From contig CAZYGG010000048.1 in assembly GCA_964647585.1 (NCBI GenBank), positions 1-28,611 of the forward strand: a DNA stretch of 28,611 nt, written 5' to 3'. A model generated the notes under the pieces. It was not told the DNA's origin. It saw nothing but the letters and a program-made list of their open reading frames with translations, and searched no databases. Position numbers and translations under genes: made by a program. Within the stretch, counting starts at the first letter, position 1. Each line of letters begins with the position of its first letter. The stretch is from CAJINA01 sp964647585. GTDB lineage: Bacteria > Desulfobacterota > Desulfobacteria > Desulfobacterales > CAJINA01. Below, piece by piece: positions 8,152 to 14,972 of this stretch.

Positions 8152-9278
8152 AATAGTTTCCTGATACGTTCAAAGGCTTCCAACAGGTTGTCATCTGGTG
8201 CGGCAAACGAAATACGCAGGTGGTTTTCGATGCCGAATGCTTCCCCCGGCATGACGGCCACTCTGGCCCTGTTGAGCAGGTTCATGGCAAAGTCCGCCGA
8301 TGTCTGTCCCTCTTTAAGCTGCCGGCTGATGTCCGGAAACAGGTAAAAAGCCCCGTCAGGTTTGATACACCCGAACAGTTCCCGGGTCAATTGATACGCG
8401 ATATCCCGTTTTTTCTGAAAATGCGCCAGGGTTTGCGGGTCCGTACCCCGGTGATCCTGCAGGGCTGCCAGGGCACCGTGCTGGGCAAAGGTGCATACAT
8501 TTCCCGCCAGGTGGCTCTGCAGGCTTGCCATCGCCTTGATGAGTTGAACCGGGCCGATGGCATACCCGACGCGGAAACCGGTCATGTTGTAGCTTTTGGA
8601 AAAGCTCCCAGTTACAATGACCCGGTCGCGCAGGTTATTAAAACGGGTCAGGCTGGAAAAAGGCCGGTCATCATAGACGAAACGCGCGTAGGCTTCATCG
8701 GAGATGATAAAAAGGTCCCTTTCGCGGGCCAGGGCGGCGACGCTTTCCAGATCGTGCGCCGGGTAGACAGCCCCCGTTGGGTTGTTGGGCGAATTGATCA
8801 ATATTGCCCGGGTCCGTGAACCGACTGCCTTTTCAAGGGCTTCCAGATCAAGCTGATGGTCGCGGGTCTTTACCATGACGGGTTTACCCCCGGCCAGCTT
8901 GACCTGTTCGGGAAAACTGACCCAGCACGGCAGGGGAATAATGACCTCATCCCCGGGGTTGCAGATAACCTGGAATATGCTAAAAAGCGCCTGCTTGGAT
9001 CCGTTGGTAACGATCACATTTTTTCCCTGATGGTGGGGCAGGGGGTGAGCGATGGCAGCCCGCAAGGCCTCCAGGCCGTGAATCGCGGAATACCGGGTAT
9101 GACCCGCTTGCAGGGCAGCCTGGGTGGCGGTGACAATTTTATCCGCGGCAGGGTCAGGTGGTTCCCCGATGGCCAGGTTGATGACCTTTTCCCCTTTTGC
9201 GCGCAGCCTGGCAACCAGGTCGGCAAAATGGGCCGTCCGGGACGGTTCAATATGACCGATGCGCTCGGAAAACTCCAT
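8148..9278 (-). CDS. Class I/II aminotransferase, probably aromatic or aspartate type
   Basis: This 376-residue fold-type I PLP enzyme has the motif NSPNNPTG (about residues 163-170), the PLP-binding aspartate in ISDEAY, and the Schiff-base lysine at about 228 in GSFSKSYNMTGFRVGY. The family includes aspartate, aromatic and glutamate-prephenate aminotransferases. Its place between aroC and tyrA suggests it makes Tyr and/or Phe from the keto acids, or arogenate from prephenate. Sequence alone does not separate these. The start overlaps the aroC stop by one base, and GAGAGG precedes the ATG. Confidence 0.85.
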   Translation of the reverse strand: MEFSERIGHIEPSRTAHFADLVARLRAKGEKVINLAIGEPPDPAADKIVTATQAALQAGHTRYSAIHGLEALRAAIAHPLPHHQGKNVIVTNGSKQALFSIFQVICNPGDEVIIPLPCWVSFPEQVKLAGGKPVMVKTRDHQLDLEALEKAVGSRTRAILINSPNNPTGAVYPAHDLESVAALARERDLFIISDEAYARFVYDDRPFSSLTRFNNLRDRVIVTGSFSKSYNMTGFRVGYAIGPVQLIKAMASLQSHLAGNVCTFAQHGALAALQDHRGTDPQTLAHFQKKRDIAYQLTRELFGCIKPDGAFYLFPDISRQLKEGQTSADFAMNLLNRARVAVMPGEAFGIENHLRISFAAPDDNLLEAFERIRKLL

Positions 9279-10357
9279 TACCCTCTCGCTTCCTGTCTCA
9301 GGGCCAGGTCCGCCAGGGTAAGGGCGGCCATGCTTTCCACGATGGGGACCGCCCGTGGCAGCACACAGGGATCATGGCGGCCTTTGGCCTCCAGGGTGAC
9401 CGGGTTGCCTTCAAAATCGACTGTTTTCTGGGCTTTGCCGATGGTCGCGACAGGCTTGAAGGCTACCTTGAAAAGGATCGGTTCACCGTTGGTGATGCCG
9501 CCCTGAATGCCGCCGCTGTTGTTGGTGGCGGTGCCCAGGCCATGGGCCTTTTGAATAAAGGGATCATTGTGGCGGCTGCCCGGCATGCGGGTGCCGGCAA
9601 ATCCGGAGCCGATTTCAAATCCCTTGGTGGCGGGAATGGAGAGCATGGCTCCGGCCAGTACGGCCTCCATCTTTGCAAATACCGGTTCACCCAGTCCGGC
9701 CGGCACTTGGCGGCAAACGCAGCCGATGGTGCCGCCCAGCGAATCCCCTGCCTCTTTGGCGGCGACAATCGCCTGCTCAATGTCAGCGGCGGTGGGCGGG
9801 TGGGGGCAGCGTACCGGAGAGGCATCTACTGTCGCGCGGTTGATTTCCAGAGGTTCCTGATCGGGTGCCGCGTGTTTACCGACACTGGCAACCCAGGCAA
9901 CGATTTCAATACCAAACGTTATTTTTAAAAATCTTTCCGCCACGGCGCCGGCGGCAACCCGGGCCGCTGTTTCACGGGCGCTGGAGCGGCCGCCGCCGCT
10001 CTGGGCGCGGATACCGTATTTCTGCTGATAGGTAAAGTCAGCATGCGAGGGGCGCGGGATATTTCCCATGTGTCCGTAATCTTTAGGAAACTGGTCGCTG
10101 TTGGGTATTGCTAACCCAATAGGGGTCCCCAGGGTCACGCCGTTTTCTGTGCCGGAAAGGATCGTGACCGTATCGGACTCCTTGCGGGGTGTGGTGAGGT
10201 GGCTCTGTCCAGGACGACGCCGGTCAAGCTGCGGCTGGATGTCAGCAGCACACAAGGGCAGCCTGGGTGGGCAGCCGTCGATGACCGCGCCGGTGCCCTT
10301 GCCATGGGATTCTCCAAAAGTCGTTACTCTAAAAACAGATCCAAAAGTACTGGACAT
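9278..10357 (-). CDS. aroC: Chorismate synthase
   Basis: The 359-residue protein catalyses the last step to chorismate, the FMN-dependent elimination of phosphate from EPSP. The family signatures are clear: GESHGKGTGAVIDGCP near the N-terminus, SGGGRSSARETAARVAAGA in the middle, and RHDPCVLPRAVPIVE near the C-terminus. GAGAGGAAG lies five bases before the ATG. It follows aroK after 28 bp. Confidence 0.97.
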   Translation of the reverse strand: MSSTFGSVFRVTTFGESHGKGTGAVIDGCPPRLPLCAADIQPQLDRRRPGQSHLTTPRKESDTVTILSGTENGVTLGTPIGLAIPNSDQFPKDYGHMGNIPRPSHADFTYQQKYGIRAQSGGGRSSARETAARVAAGAVAERFLKITFGIEIVAWVASVGKHAAPDQEPLEINRATVDASPVRCPHPPTAADIEQAIVAAKEAGDSLGGTIGCVCRQVPAGLGEPVFAKMEAVLAGAMLSIPATKGFEIGSGFAGTRMPGSRHNDPFIQKAHGLGTATNNSGGIQGGITNGEPILFKVAFKPVATIGKAQKTVDFEGNPVTLEAKGRHDPCVLPRAVPIVESMAALTLADLALRQEARG

Positions 10358-10385
10358 AGTCGCTTCCTCTCTCTGCCGTCAAGTA

Positions 10386-10928
10386 TCAGGGGGTTGATCG
10401 CTCTGCGAGCATTGCCTGAATTTGGTTGACGAGCACATCTATCCGGACCCCATCGGTCGGCAGGGACCAGTGGGCGGCCCGGCGATAGTGTTCCCGTCTT
10501 TCTTCCAGGGTCGTCAGGACCTCTTCCGCGAGTGCCTGACGGGTGAGCGCCGGCCGGGAAGCCGCAGTTGCGGGATCCTGCCGCAGCCGGTCCATGATGG
10601 TCTCTGGATTTGCCCTGAGCCAGATAATCTTACCACTGTTTTGCATACAGGCAATATTATCCGCTTGCAAGACAATCCCACCCCCGGTAGCAATCACGGC
10701 ATTTTTCTTTGCGGCCAACTGCCGCAGATATTTTTTTTCAAGATCGCGAAAGTGCGGCCAACCCTGGCTGGCAACTATCCGGGCGATACTTTTTTGTTCG
10801 CCGGCCGCAATCAGTTCATCCGTGTCATAAAAACCGAGGCCCCGCTGTTCGGCCAATTTACGGCCGACGGTTGATTTACCGGTGCAGCGGTATCCGATCA
10901 GGTAGATATTTGACAATTCGCTAGACAT
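10386..10928 (-). CDS. aroK: Shikimate kinase
   Basis: The enzyme phosphorylates shikimate. The P-loop GYRCTGKST is at residues 12-20, the shikimate-binding region contains 'FYDTDELI', and GGGIVL is the conserved glycine motif. I chose the ATG at 10928, which overlaps the aroA stop by eight bases and gives 180 residues, close to the family size. An in-frame ATG at 10946 would add six residues, and neither start has a strong ribosome binding site. Translational coupling to aroA is likely. Confidence 0.92.
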   Translation of the reverse strand: MSSELSNIYLIGYRCTGKSTVGRKLAEQRGLGFYDTDELIAAGEQKSIARIVASQGWPHFRDLEKKYLRQLAAKKNAVIATGGGIVLQADNIACMQNSGKIIWLRANPETIMDRLRQDPATAASRPALTRQALAEEVLTTLEERREHYRRAAHWSLPTDGVRIDVLVNQIQAMLAERSTP

Positions 10929-12177
10929 ACAGGGTATCCAGGACATTCCAGAATTCAGGGAAGGACTTTTCCACGCACCCCGGATCCCGGATGACGGTAC
11001 CGGGGGCCTTGAGGCCGGCCATGGCGAAACTCATGGCAATCCGGTGATCATTATAGGTTTCGATTTCGGCGCCTTGGGGAGTGCCGCCATTAACAACAAT
11101 ACCGGCTTTCCGGCACTGCGTTTCGATTCCCATTTTTCCAAGCTCGGTGGCCACGGCCAACAGGCGGTCACTCTCCTTGCCCCGCAGGTGGGCCACATTG
11201 GTGATGGTGGTTTTACCCGCTGCGAAAGCGGCTACGACCGCCAGGGTCGGGACCATGTCCGGCATATCGCCCATGTCAACGGTCACGCCCCGGAGCCGGC
11301 CGCCGGTTACAGTAATGCCGTCCGGCTCCCGGGATACCGTACAGCCCATCTCTTCCAGGACCTGGACCAGGCGGATATCGCCCTGCCGGGTTTCATGATT
11401 GAGCGATTTCACTTTAATGGCGCTTCCCGTAATGGCCGCGGCACCCCAGAAATAACTTGCCTGGGAACAGTCGGGCTCCACGGTATAGGTCCCCGGGCGA
11501 TACTGCTGATTGCCGGCGACCGTAAACCGGTTGTACCCGCTGCGGACGACTTCAATTCCGAAACGGTTCATGATAGCGACGGTCATGTCTATATACGGCT
11601 TGGAGACAGGATCGCCGTCAACCTCTATATCCAGGCCCCTTGCGGTACAGGGTGCCATCAACAGCAGGGCAGACAGGTACTGGCTGCTCTCACTGCATTT
11701 GATTTTCAAGCTGTGGCCGGTGATGCGGCCGCCTTCAACTGTCAGCGGCGGGCAGCCGTTTGCTTTTTCACAACGGGTCGGAACGCCGATCTGGGCCAGG
11801 CTTTCCAGCAGGTCGGCGATGGGGCGCTGCCCCATGCGGTCTGTTCCGGTGAGGTGGTAGCGCCCTTTACCCAGGGCGGTAATGCCGGTGAGCAGGCGCA
11901 CGGAGGTGCCCGAGTTACCCAGGTATAAAGGGCTGGTGCAGGGCCGGGGTCGACCACCAAAGCCGCCAATGACGACCGGGCGGCGGTTATCCGTGGTGGC
12001 ACCCATCTGAACGAGGGCTCCCAGGGTCAGGCGCGTGTCTTCACTGTCCAGGGCATTGACGACCGTGCTGGAACCGTTTGCCAGGGCGGCGGCTATGAAA
12101 ATTCGGTGCGTATAGCTTTTGGAGCCGGGCACGGCGACACTCTGGTTTTCAATTTTCCGGGCTTCTATTTTACGCAT
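10921..12177 (-). CDS. aroA: 3-phosphoshikimate 1-carboxyvinyltransferase (EPSP synthase)
   Basis: The 418-residue protein transfers enolpyruvate from PEP to shikimate-3-phosphate. Conserved motifs include PGSKSYTHR (residues 17-25, shikimate-phosphate lysine and serine), GNSGTSVRLL (87-96, PEP-site loop), EPDCSQASYF and HLRGKESDRL. The glyphosate-relevant loop is GNSGTS rather than the GNAGTA of E. coli AroA. Upstream is a 49-bp palindrome that separates it from aroE, so aroA is the only gene in the operon without a tight upstream junction. Confidence 0.96.
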   Translation of the reverse strand: MRKIEARKIENQSVAVPGSKSYTHRIFIAAALANGSSTVVNALDSEDTRLTLGALVQMGATTDNRRPVVIGGFGGRPRPCTSPLYLGNSGTSVRLLTGITALGKGRYHLTGTDRMGQRPIADLLESLAQIGVPTRCEKANGCPPLTVEGGRITGHSLKIKCSESSQYLSALLLMAPCTARGLDIEVDGDPVSKPYIDMTVAIMNRFGIEVVRSGYNRFTVAGNQQYRPGTYTVEPDCSQASYFWGAAAITGSAIKVKSLNHETRQGDIRLVQVLEEMGCTVSREPDGITVTGGRLRGVTVDMGDMPDMVPTLAVVAAFAAGKTTITNVAHLRGKESDRLLAVATELGKMGIETQCRKAGIVVNGGTPQGAEIETYNDHRIAMSFAMAGLKAPGTVIRDPGCVEKSFPEFWNVLDTLYV

Positions 12178-12207
12178 ATCATATCATCCCTGGCGTTTGC
12201 CGCGATT

Positions 12208-12256
12208 AGGGACTGCTTCTAAATTGTCTTTTGGTCCAAATTTAGAAACAGTCCCT
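12208..12256. repeat. 49-bp palindrome between aroE and aroA
   Basis: The left arm AGGGACTGCTTCTAAATT (12208-12225) matches the complement of the right arm AATTTAGAAACAGTCCCT (12239-12256) at 17 of 18 positions, with a 13-base loop. The right end supplies two bases of the aroE TAG stop. In RNA this would form a long stable hairpin without a U tract. It looks like a REP-type or miniature palindromic element inside an otherwise compact operon. Confidence 0.85.
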
Positions 12257-13076
12257 ATGGCAGGTTCTCCAGGACAGCCTGGCGCATTTCTGCCACAGGT
12301 GCCTTTGCCCCGGTCCACCATTCGAACTGGCGCGCCCCCTGATTGACGAACATGGTCAGCCCATCCACCGTTTTACATCCAACCCGGGCGGCTGCCTTCA
12401 ACAGTCTGGTCTCGAGGGGGTTGTAGACGATGTCCATGACAACCAGTTCCGGCCTGAGGATGTCATGCGGAATCGGGGAAGCCTCGATTTGCGGGTGCAT
12501 TCCCACCGGGGTGGTATTGATCAGAATGTCGAATCGTTTGGCGGCCAGTTTCCCGGGGGGCAGGAAAGCACTCTCGAGATCCGTAGCCAGCCGGCTGCCC
12601 GCGGCCTCCGACCGGTTGGTGATGGTAACCTGTCCGCCGCATTTGCGGATTCCGAAACCGATGGCCCGGGCAGCCCCCCCGGCTCCGATGATCAGGACCG
12701 TTTTATCTTCAATGGCGGTTTGGGTAAGCAGGGCGTCCGTGGCGCCGGTGCTGTCTGAGTTTTTTCCGATGAGCTGCCCGTTTTTGTTTATAATGGTATT
12801 GACTGCCCCGATATCGGCGGCCGTTGGGTCGATCGTGTCCAAGAGTTCCATGACCCGGGTTTTATGGGGCAGGGTGATGCTGGCACCTTTAATATCCAGC
12901 GATCTTATGCCGGCGATGACTGCCGGCAGGTCGGTTACCCGGAAAGCCAGGTATACGGCGTTCAGGCCGTGGTGCCTAAAGGCGCGATTGTGCATGGCCG
13001 GGCTCAGGCTGTGACCAATGGGGTCTCCCAGGACACAGTACAGTTCGGTGCGGGTGTCAGGTTTGCGGCTGTCCAT
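12255..13076 (-). CDS. aroE: Shikimate dehydrogenase
   Basis: The 273-residue protein reduces 3-dehydroshikimate to shikimate with NADPH. The substrate site GDPIGHSLSPAMHN starts at residue 17, the catalytic-lysine region is ITLPHKTRVM, the nucleotide-binding loop is GAGGAARAIGFG, and INTTPVGM is the family signature. I chose the ATG at 13076, with AAAGAGG just before it, over an in-frame TTG at 13091. The gene overlaps the end of the chorismate mutase gene by 20 bp. Its stop codon lies at the edge of the 49-bp palindrome. Confidence 0.94.
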   Translation of the reverse strand: MDSRKPDTRTELYCVLGDPIGHSLSPAMHNRAFRHHGLNAVYLAFRVTDLPAVIAGIRSLDIKGASITLPHKTRVMELLDTIDPTAADIGAVNTIINKNGQLIGKNSDSTGATDALLTQTAIEDKTVLIIGAGGAARAIGFGIRKCGGQVTITNRSEAAGSRLATDLESAFLPPGKLAAKRFDILINTTPVGMHPQIEASPIPHDILRPELVVMDIVYNPLETRLLKAAARVGCKTVDGLTMFVNQGARQFEWWTGAKAPVAEMRQAVLENLP

Positions 13077-13398
13077 GACGGCCTCTTTCAATTCCGCGGC
13101 GATTGGTATTTTGCAAATGGCAGGACGCCCGGATAATATCTACGAATACACGGGAAAGGAGATCATTGTCAATCGGACCGTTGTTGGAAGCCTGCAGGCG
13201 GTTGATGACCTGTTTTTCTCTTTCCAGGTCTTTCACCGGGTTCCCGGCCACCTGTTTCAGGGCGCCGATCCGGGCGGCCAGTTTCAACCGGTCATTGATC
13301 AGGACCAGCAGGCGGCCGTCAATTTCGTCGATGGCCCTGCGCAGATTTTCGATGCGGTCAGCGTTTTGCCAACTGTCGCTATCATTATTACGGGCCAT
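13057..13398 (-). CDS. Chorismate mutase, AroQ class, monofunctional
   Basis: This 113-residue all-helical protein converts chorismate to prephenate. The AroQ pattern is clear: LRRAIDEIDGRLLVLINDRLKLAARIGALK in the first helix, DLEREKQVINRL in the middle, and VFVDIIRASCHLQ near the C-terminus. The start at 13398 overlaps the DAHP synthase stop by one base (TGATG); the frame stays open further upstream, but that would overlap the synthase. The basic tail NRRGIERGRHGQPQT extends past the catalytic helices. In some bacteria a free chorismate mutase associates with or is fused to DAHP synthase; the adjacency here is suggestive only. Confidence 0.9.
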   Translation of the reverse strand: MARNNDSDSWQNADRIENLRRAIDEIDGRLLVLINDRLKLAARIGALKQVAGNPVKDLEREKQVINRLQASNNGPIDNDLLSRVFVDIIRASCHLQNTNRRGIERGRHGQPQT

Positions 13399-14450
13399 CA
13401 CGACAGATTCCCCTTCAGCTTTTTGTGGGCGGTCAGCAGCAGTTCTTCCGTGGTCTCCCAGGCGATGCACCCATCGGTGATGGATACCCCGTACGCCATT
13501 TTTTCAGGATCCGGAGAGTACTTCTGATTTCCTTCGAAAAGATTGCTTTCCAGCATCAGGCCGACCAGCGTATGGTTACCGGCCAGGCGCTGGTCGATCA
13601 CGCTTTTCCAGACAACCGCCTGCCCCTGGTATTTTTTCATCGAATTGGCATGGGAGCAGTCTACCACCAGGGCTTCCGGCAACTCTTTTTCAATAAGGTT
13701 TAACCGGGCTTCCTCGACGCTGATAGGGTCGTAATTGGGCCGCTTGCCGCCCCTCAACACCAGGTGTCCCCGCTTGTTGCCGGTGGTTTGGACGATACAG
13801 GTCCGGCCGTCGTGGTCAATGCCCAGAAAACTCTGGCGCTGGCGGGAAGCCACCATGGCGTTGATGGCTGCTGAAAGGTTGCCGTCCGTGCCATTTTTAA
13901 AGCCCACCGGCATGGAAAGGCCGCTGGCCATTTCACGATGGGTCTGGGATTCGGTGGTGCGGGCCCCGATGCAGGCCCAACTCACCAGGTCGGCCACGTA
14001 CTGAGGCGTGATGGTTTCGAGCATTTCGGTGGCCGTCGGTAACCCCATTTCACCGATTTTCAGGAGAATCTTGCGTGCTTCCTGCAGGCCGCACTCCATA
14101 TCATAGGAGCCGTCCAGATACGGGTCGTTGATCAGTCCTTTCCAGCCGATGTTGGTGCGGGGTTTTTCGAAGTATACCCGCATCACCACGCAAAGGGTGT
14201 CCGCCACTGTCCGACTCAACTCACTCAACCGCCGGGCGTAGTCATAGGCCGCCGCCTTGTCGTGAATGGAACAGGGGCCGGCGATGACCAGCATGCGGGG
14301 GTCCTCTCCCGACAGGATCTTCTGGATGGAATCGCGTCCGTTGATAACCGTGGTGCGTGCGATTTCCGTGATGGGGAGTTCTCTGGTCAGGGTTCCCGGC
14401 GTCATCAGGGGCTTGTAGCCCTCAACACGCAGGTCCTCAGTTGACTTCAT
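13398..14450 (-). CDS. aroF: 3-deoxy-7-phosphoheptulonate (DAHP) synthase, type I (AroF/G/H class)
   Basis: This is the first committed enzyme of the shikimate pathway, joining PEP and erythrose-4-phosphate. The 350-residue length and the motifs LVIAGPCSIHD, MRVYFEKPRTNIGWKGLINDP, GARTTESQTHREMASGL, GFKNGTDG and VDCSHANSMKK are those of the feedback-regulated type I-alpha group. The effector residue (Phe, Tyr or Trp) cannot be read by eye. I chose the ATG at 14450, with AAAGGAA six bases upstream. The open frame to 14594 runs through the attenuator terminator and is not translated sequence. It is the first structural gene after the Tyr/Phe leader. Confidence 0.95.
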   Translation of the reverse strand: MKSTEDLRVEGYKPLMTPGTLTRELPITEIARTTVINGRDSIQKILSGEDPRMLVIAGPCSIHDKAAAYDYARRLSELSRTVADTLCVVMRVYFEKPRTNIGWKGLINDPYLDGSYDMECGLQEARKILLKIGEMGLPTATEMLETITPQYVADLVSWACIGARTTESQTHREMASGLSMPVGFKNGTDGNLSAAINAMVASRQRQSFLGIDHDGRTCIVQTTGNKRGHLVLRGGKRPNYDPISVEEARLNLIEKELPEALVVDCSHANSMKKYQGQAVVWKSVIDQRLAGNHTLVGLMLESNLFEGNQKYSPDPEKMAYGVSITDGCIAWETTEELLLTAHKKLKGNLS

Positions 14451-14509
14451 TGCCGTTCCTTTCAGCAAAGAGCCCCCGGTCAGGTTGAGATGCCGGCGGC
14501 GTAAAAATA

Positions 14510-14546
14510 AAAAAGCCGCGGGCAGTCGATCTGCCCGCGGCTTTTT
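14510..14546 (-). terminator. Attenuator terminator upstream of aroF
   Basis: On the minus strand GCCGCGGGCA, a seven-base loop and TGCCCGCGGC form a perfect 10-bp stem, extended by A:U pairs, followed by TTTTTTATTTTT. It ends 60 bases before the aroF ATG and starts 25 bases after the leader stop codon. A strong intrinsic terminator in front of a biosynthetic operon, preceded by an amino-acid-rich mini-ORF, is the hallmark of attenuation. Confidence 0.92.
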
Positions 14547-14565
14547 GCTTGTTTGAGTTTGACTA

Positions 14566-14649
14566 TCAGCGCACGCCAGGCAGACCGGTACCAAAAAAAT
14601 AGTACCTAAAATAAAAATAGTTGCGGTTGCCGGTCCAGTTAACGTTCAT
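14566..14649 (-). CDS. Tyr/Phe-rich attenuator leader peptide (27 residues)
   Basis: This short ORF starts with ATG at 14649, with AAGGGA eight bases upstream, and ends at TGA (14568-14566). Residues 10-20 are NYFYFRYYFFG: codons 11-19 are four Tyr, four Phe and one Arg. Such runs stall the ribosome when the matching charged tRNA is scarce, as in the pheA and pheST leaders of enteric bacteria. The early part can pair with the late part: GACCGG at 14635-14630 with CCGGTC at 14588-14583. The next stretch, 14582-14574, can pair (8 bp, one wobble, one bulged G) with the 5' arm of the terminator, giving a candidate antiterminator. A ribosome at the stop codon would cover that stretch and let the terminator form. 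The folding is my inference; the ORF, its signal and the terminator are visible. Confidence 0.88.
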   Translation of the reverse strand: MNVNWTGNRNYFYFRYYFFGTGLPGVR

Positions 14650-14677
14650 GATAGTCCCTTGTTAAAAGTCTGCGCCT

Positions 14678-14706
14678 GCAATACCCCGGACATTCAGTGT
14701 TGTCAA
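14678..14706 (-). promoter_or_regulatory. Candidate sigma-70 promoter of the aromatic operon
   Basis: A perfect TTGACA (14706-14701) is followed after 17 bases by TATTGC (14683-14678), a weak -10. Transcription would begin near 14671, about 22 bases before the leader ATG, as expected for an attenuated leader. Confidence 0.55.
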
Positions 14707-14764
14707 GCGTTTTCTGGAACACTGCAAAGCTATATACGCGCTGTGCTAAATTGTTCCTTTATAC

Positions 14765-14855
14765 TGTCACTCTGAGCGCAGCGAAGAGTCTCCCGCACGT
14801 GGGGACCATGCTTCATTGTGGGGGATTCTTCGTTGTTGCACGCCTCAGAATGACA
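14765..14855. repeat. 91-bp foldback repeat
   Basis: The ends TGTCACTCTGAG and CTCAGAATGACA, plus CGAAGAGTCTCCC against GGGGGATTCTTCG, make an imperfect inverted repeat of about 33 bp. It belongs to the widespread 'GTCATTCTGAG...CGAAGAATC' type of dispersed palindromes seen in many bacterial genomes. It lies between the glnA hairpin and the aromatic promoter and contains no gene. Confidence 0.75.
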
Positions 14856-14927
14856 AAACTAACCCAATAAGAGCAATTGTATCGAAAGGTGTTCTGAAAC
14901 ATTTAATGTGTAAATACGGCGAGGAGT

Positions 14928-14957
14928 GCCGGCCCGGCTGCAAAGAGCCGGGCCGGC
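14928..14957 (-). terminator. Strong hairpin after glnA
   Basis: GCCGGCCCGGCT and AGCCGGGCCGGC form a perfect 12-bp stem around a six-base loop, 16 bp after the glnA stop. No U tract follows on the minus strand, so it may act as a 3'-end stabiliser or an atypical terminator. Confidence 0.6.
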
Positions 14958-14972
14958 TATGGCCAGCTGCGT

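Noticed and set aside
13398..14594. Longer DAHP synthase starting at 14594
   Set aside because: The extra N-terminus is translated from the attenuator terminator and leader region; the ATG at 14450 has a good ribosome binding site and gives the family length.
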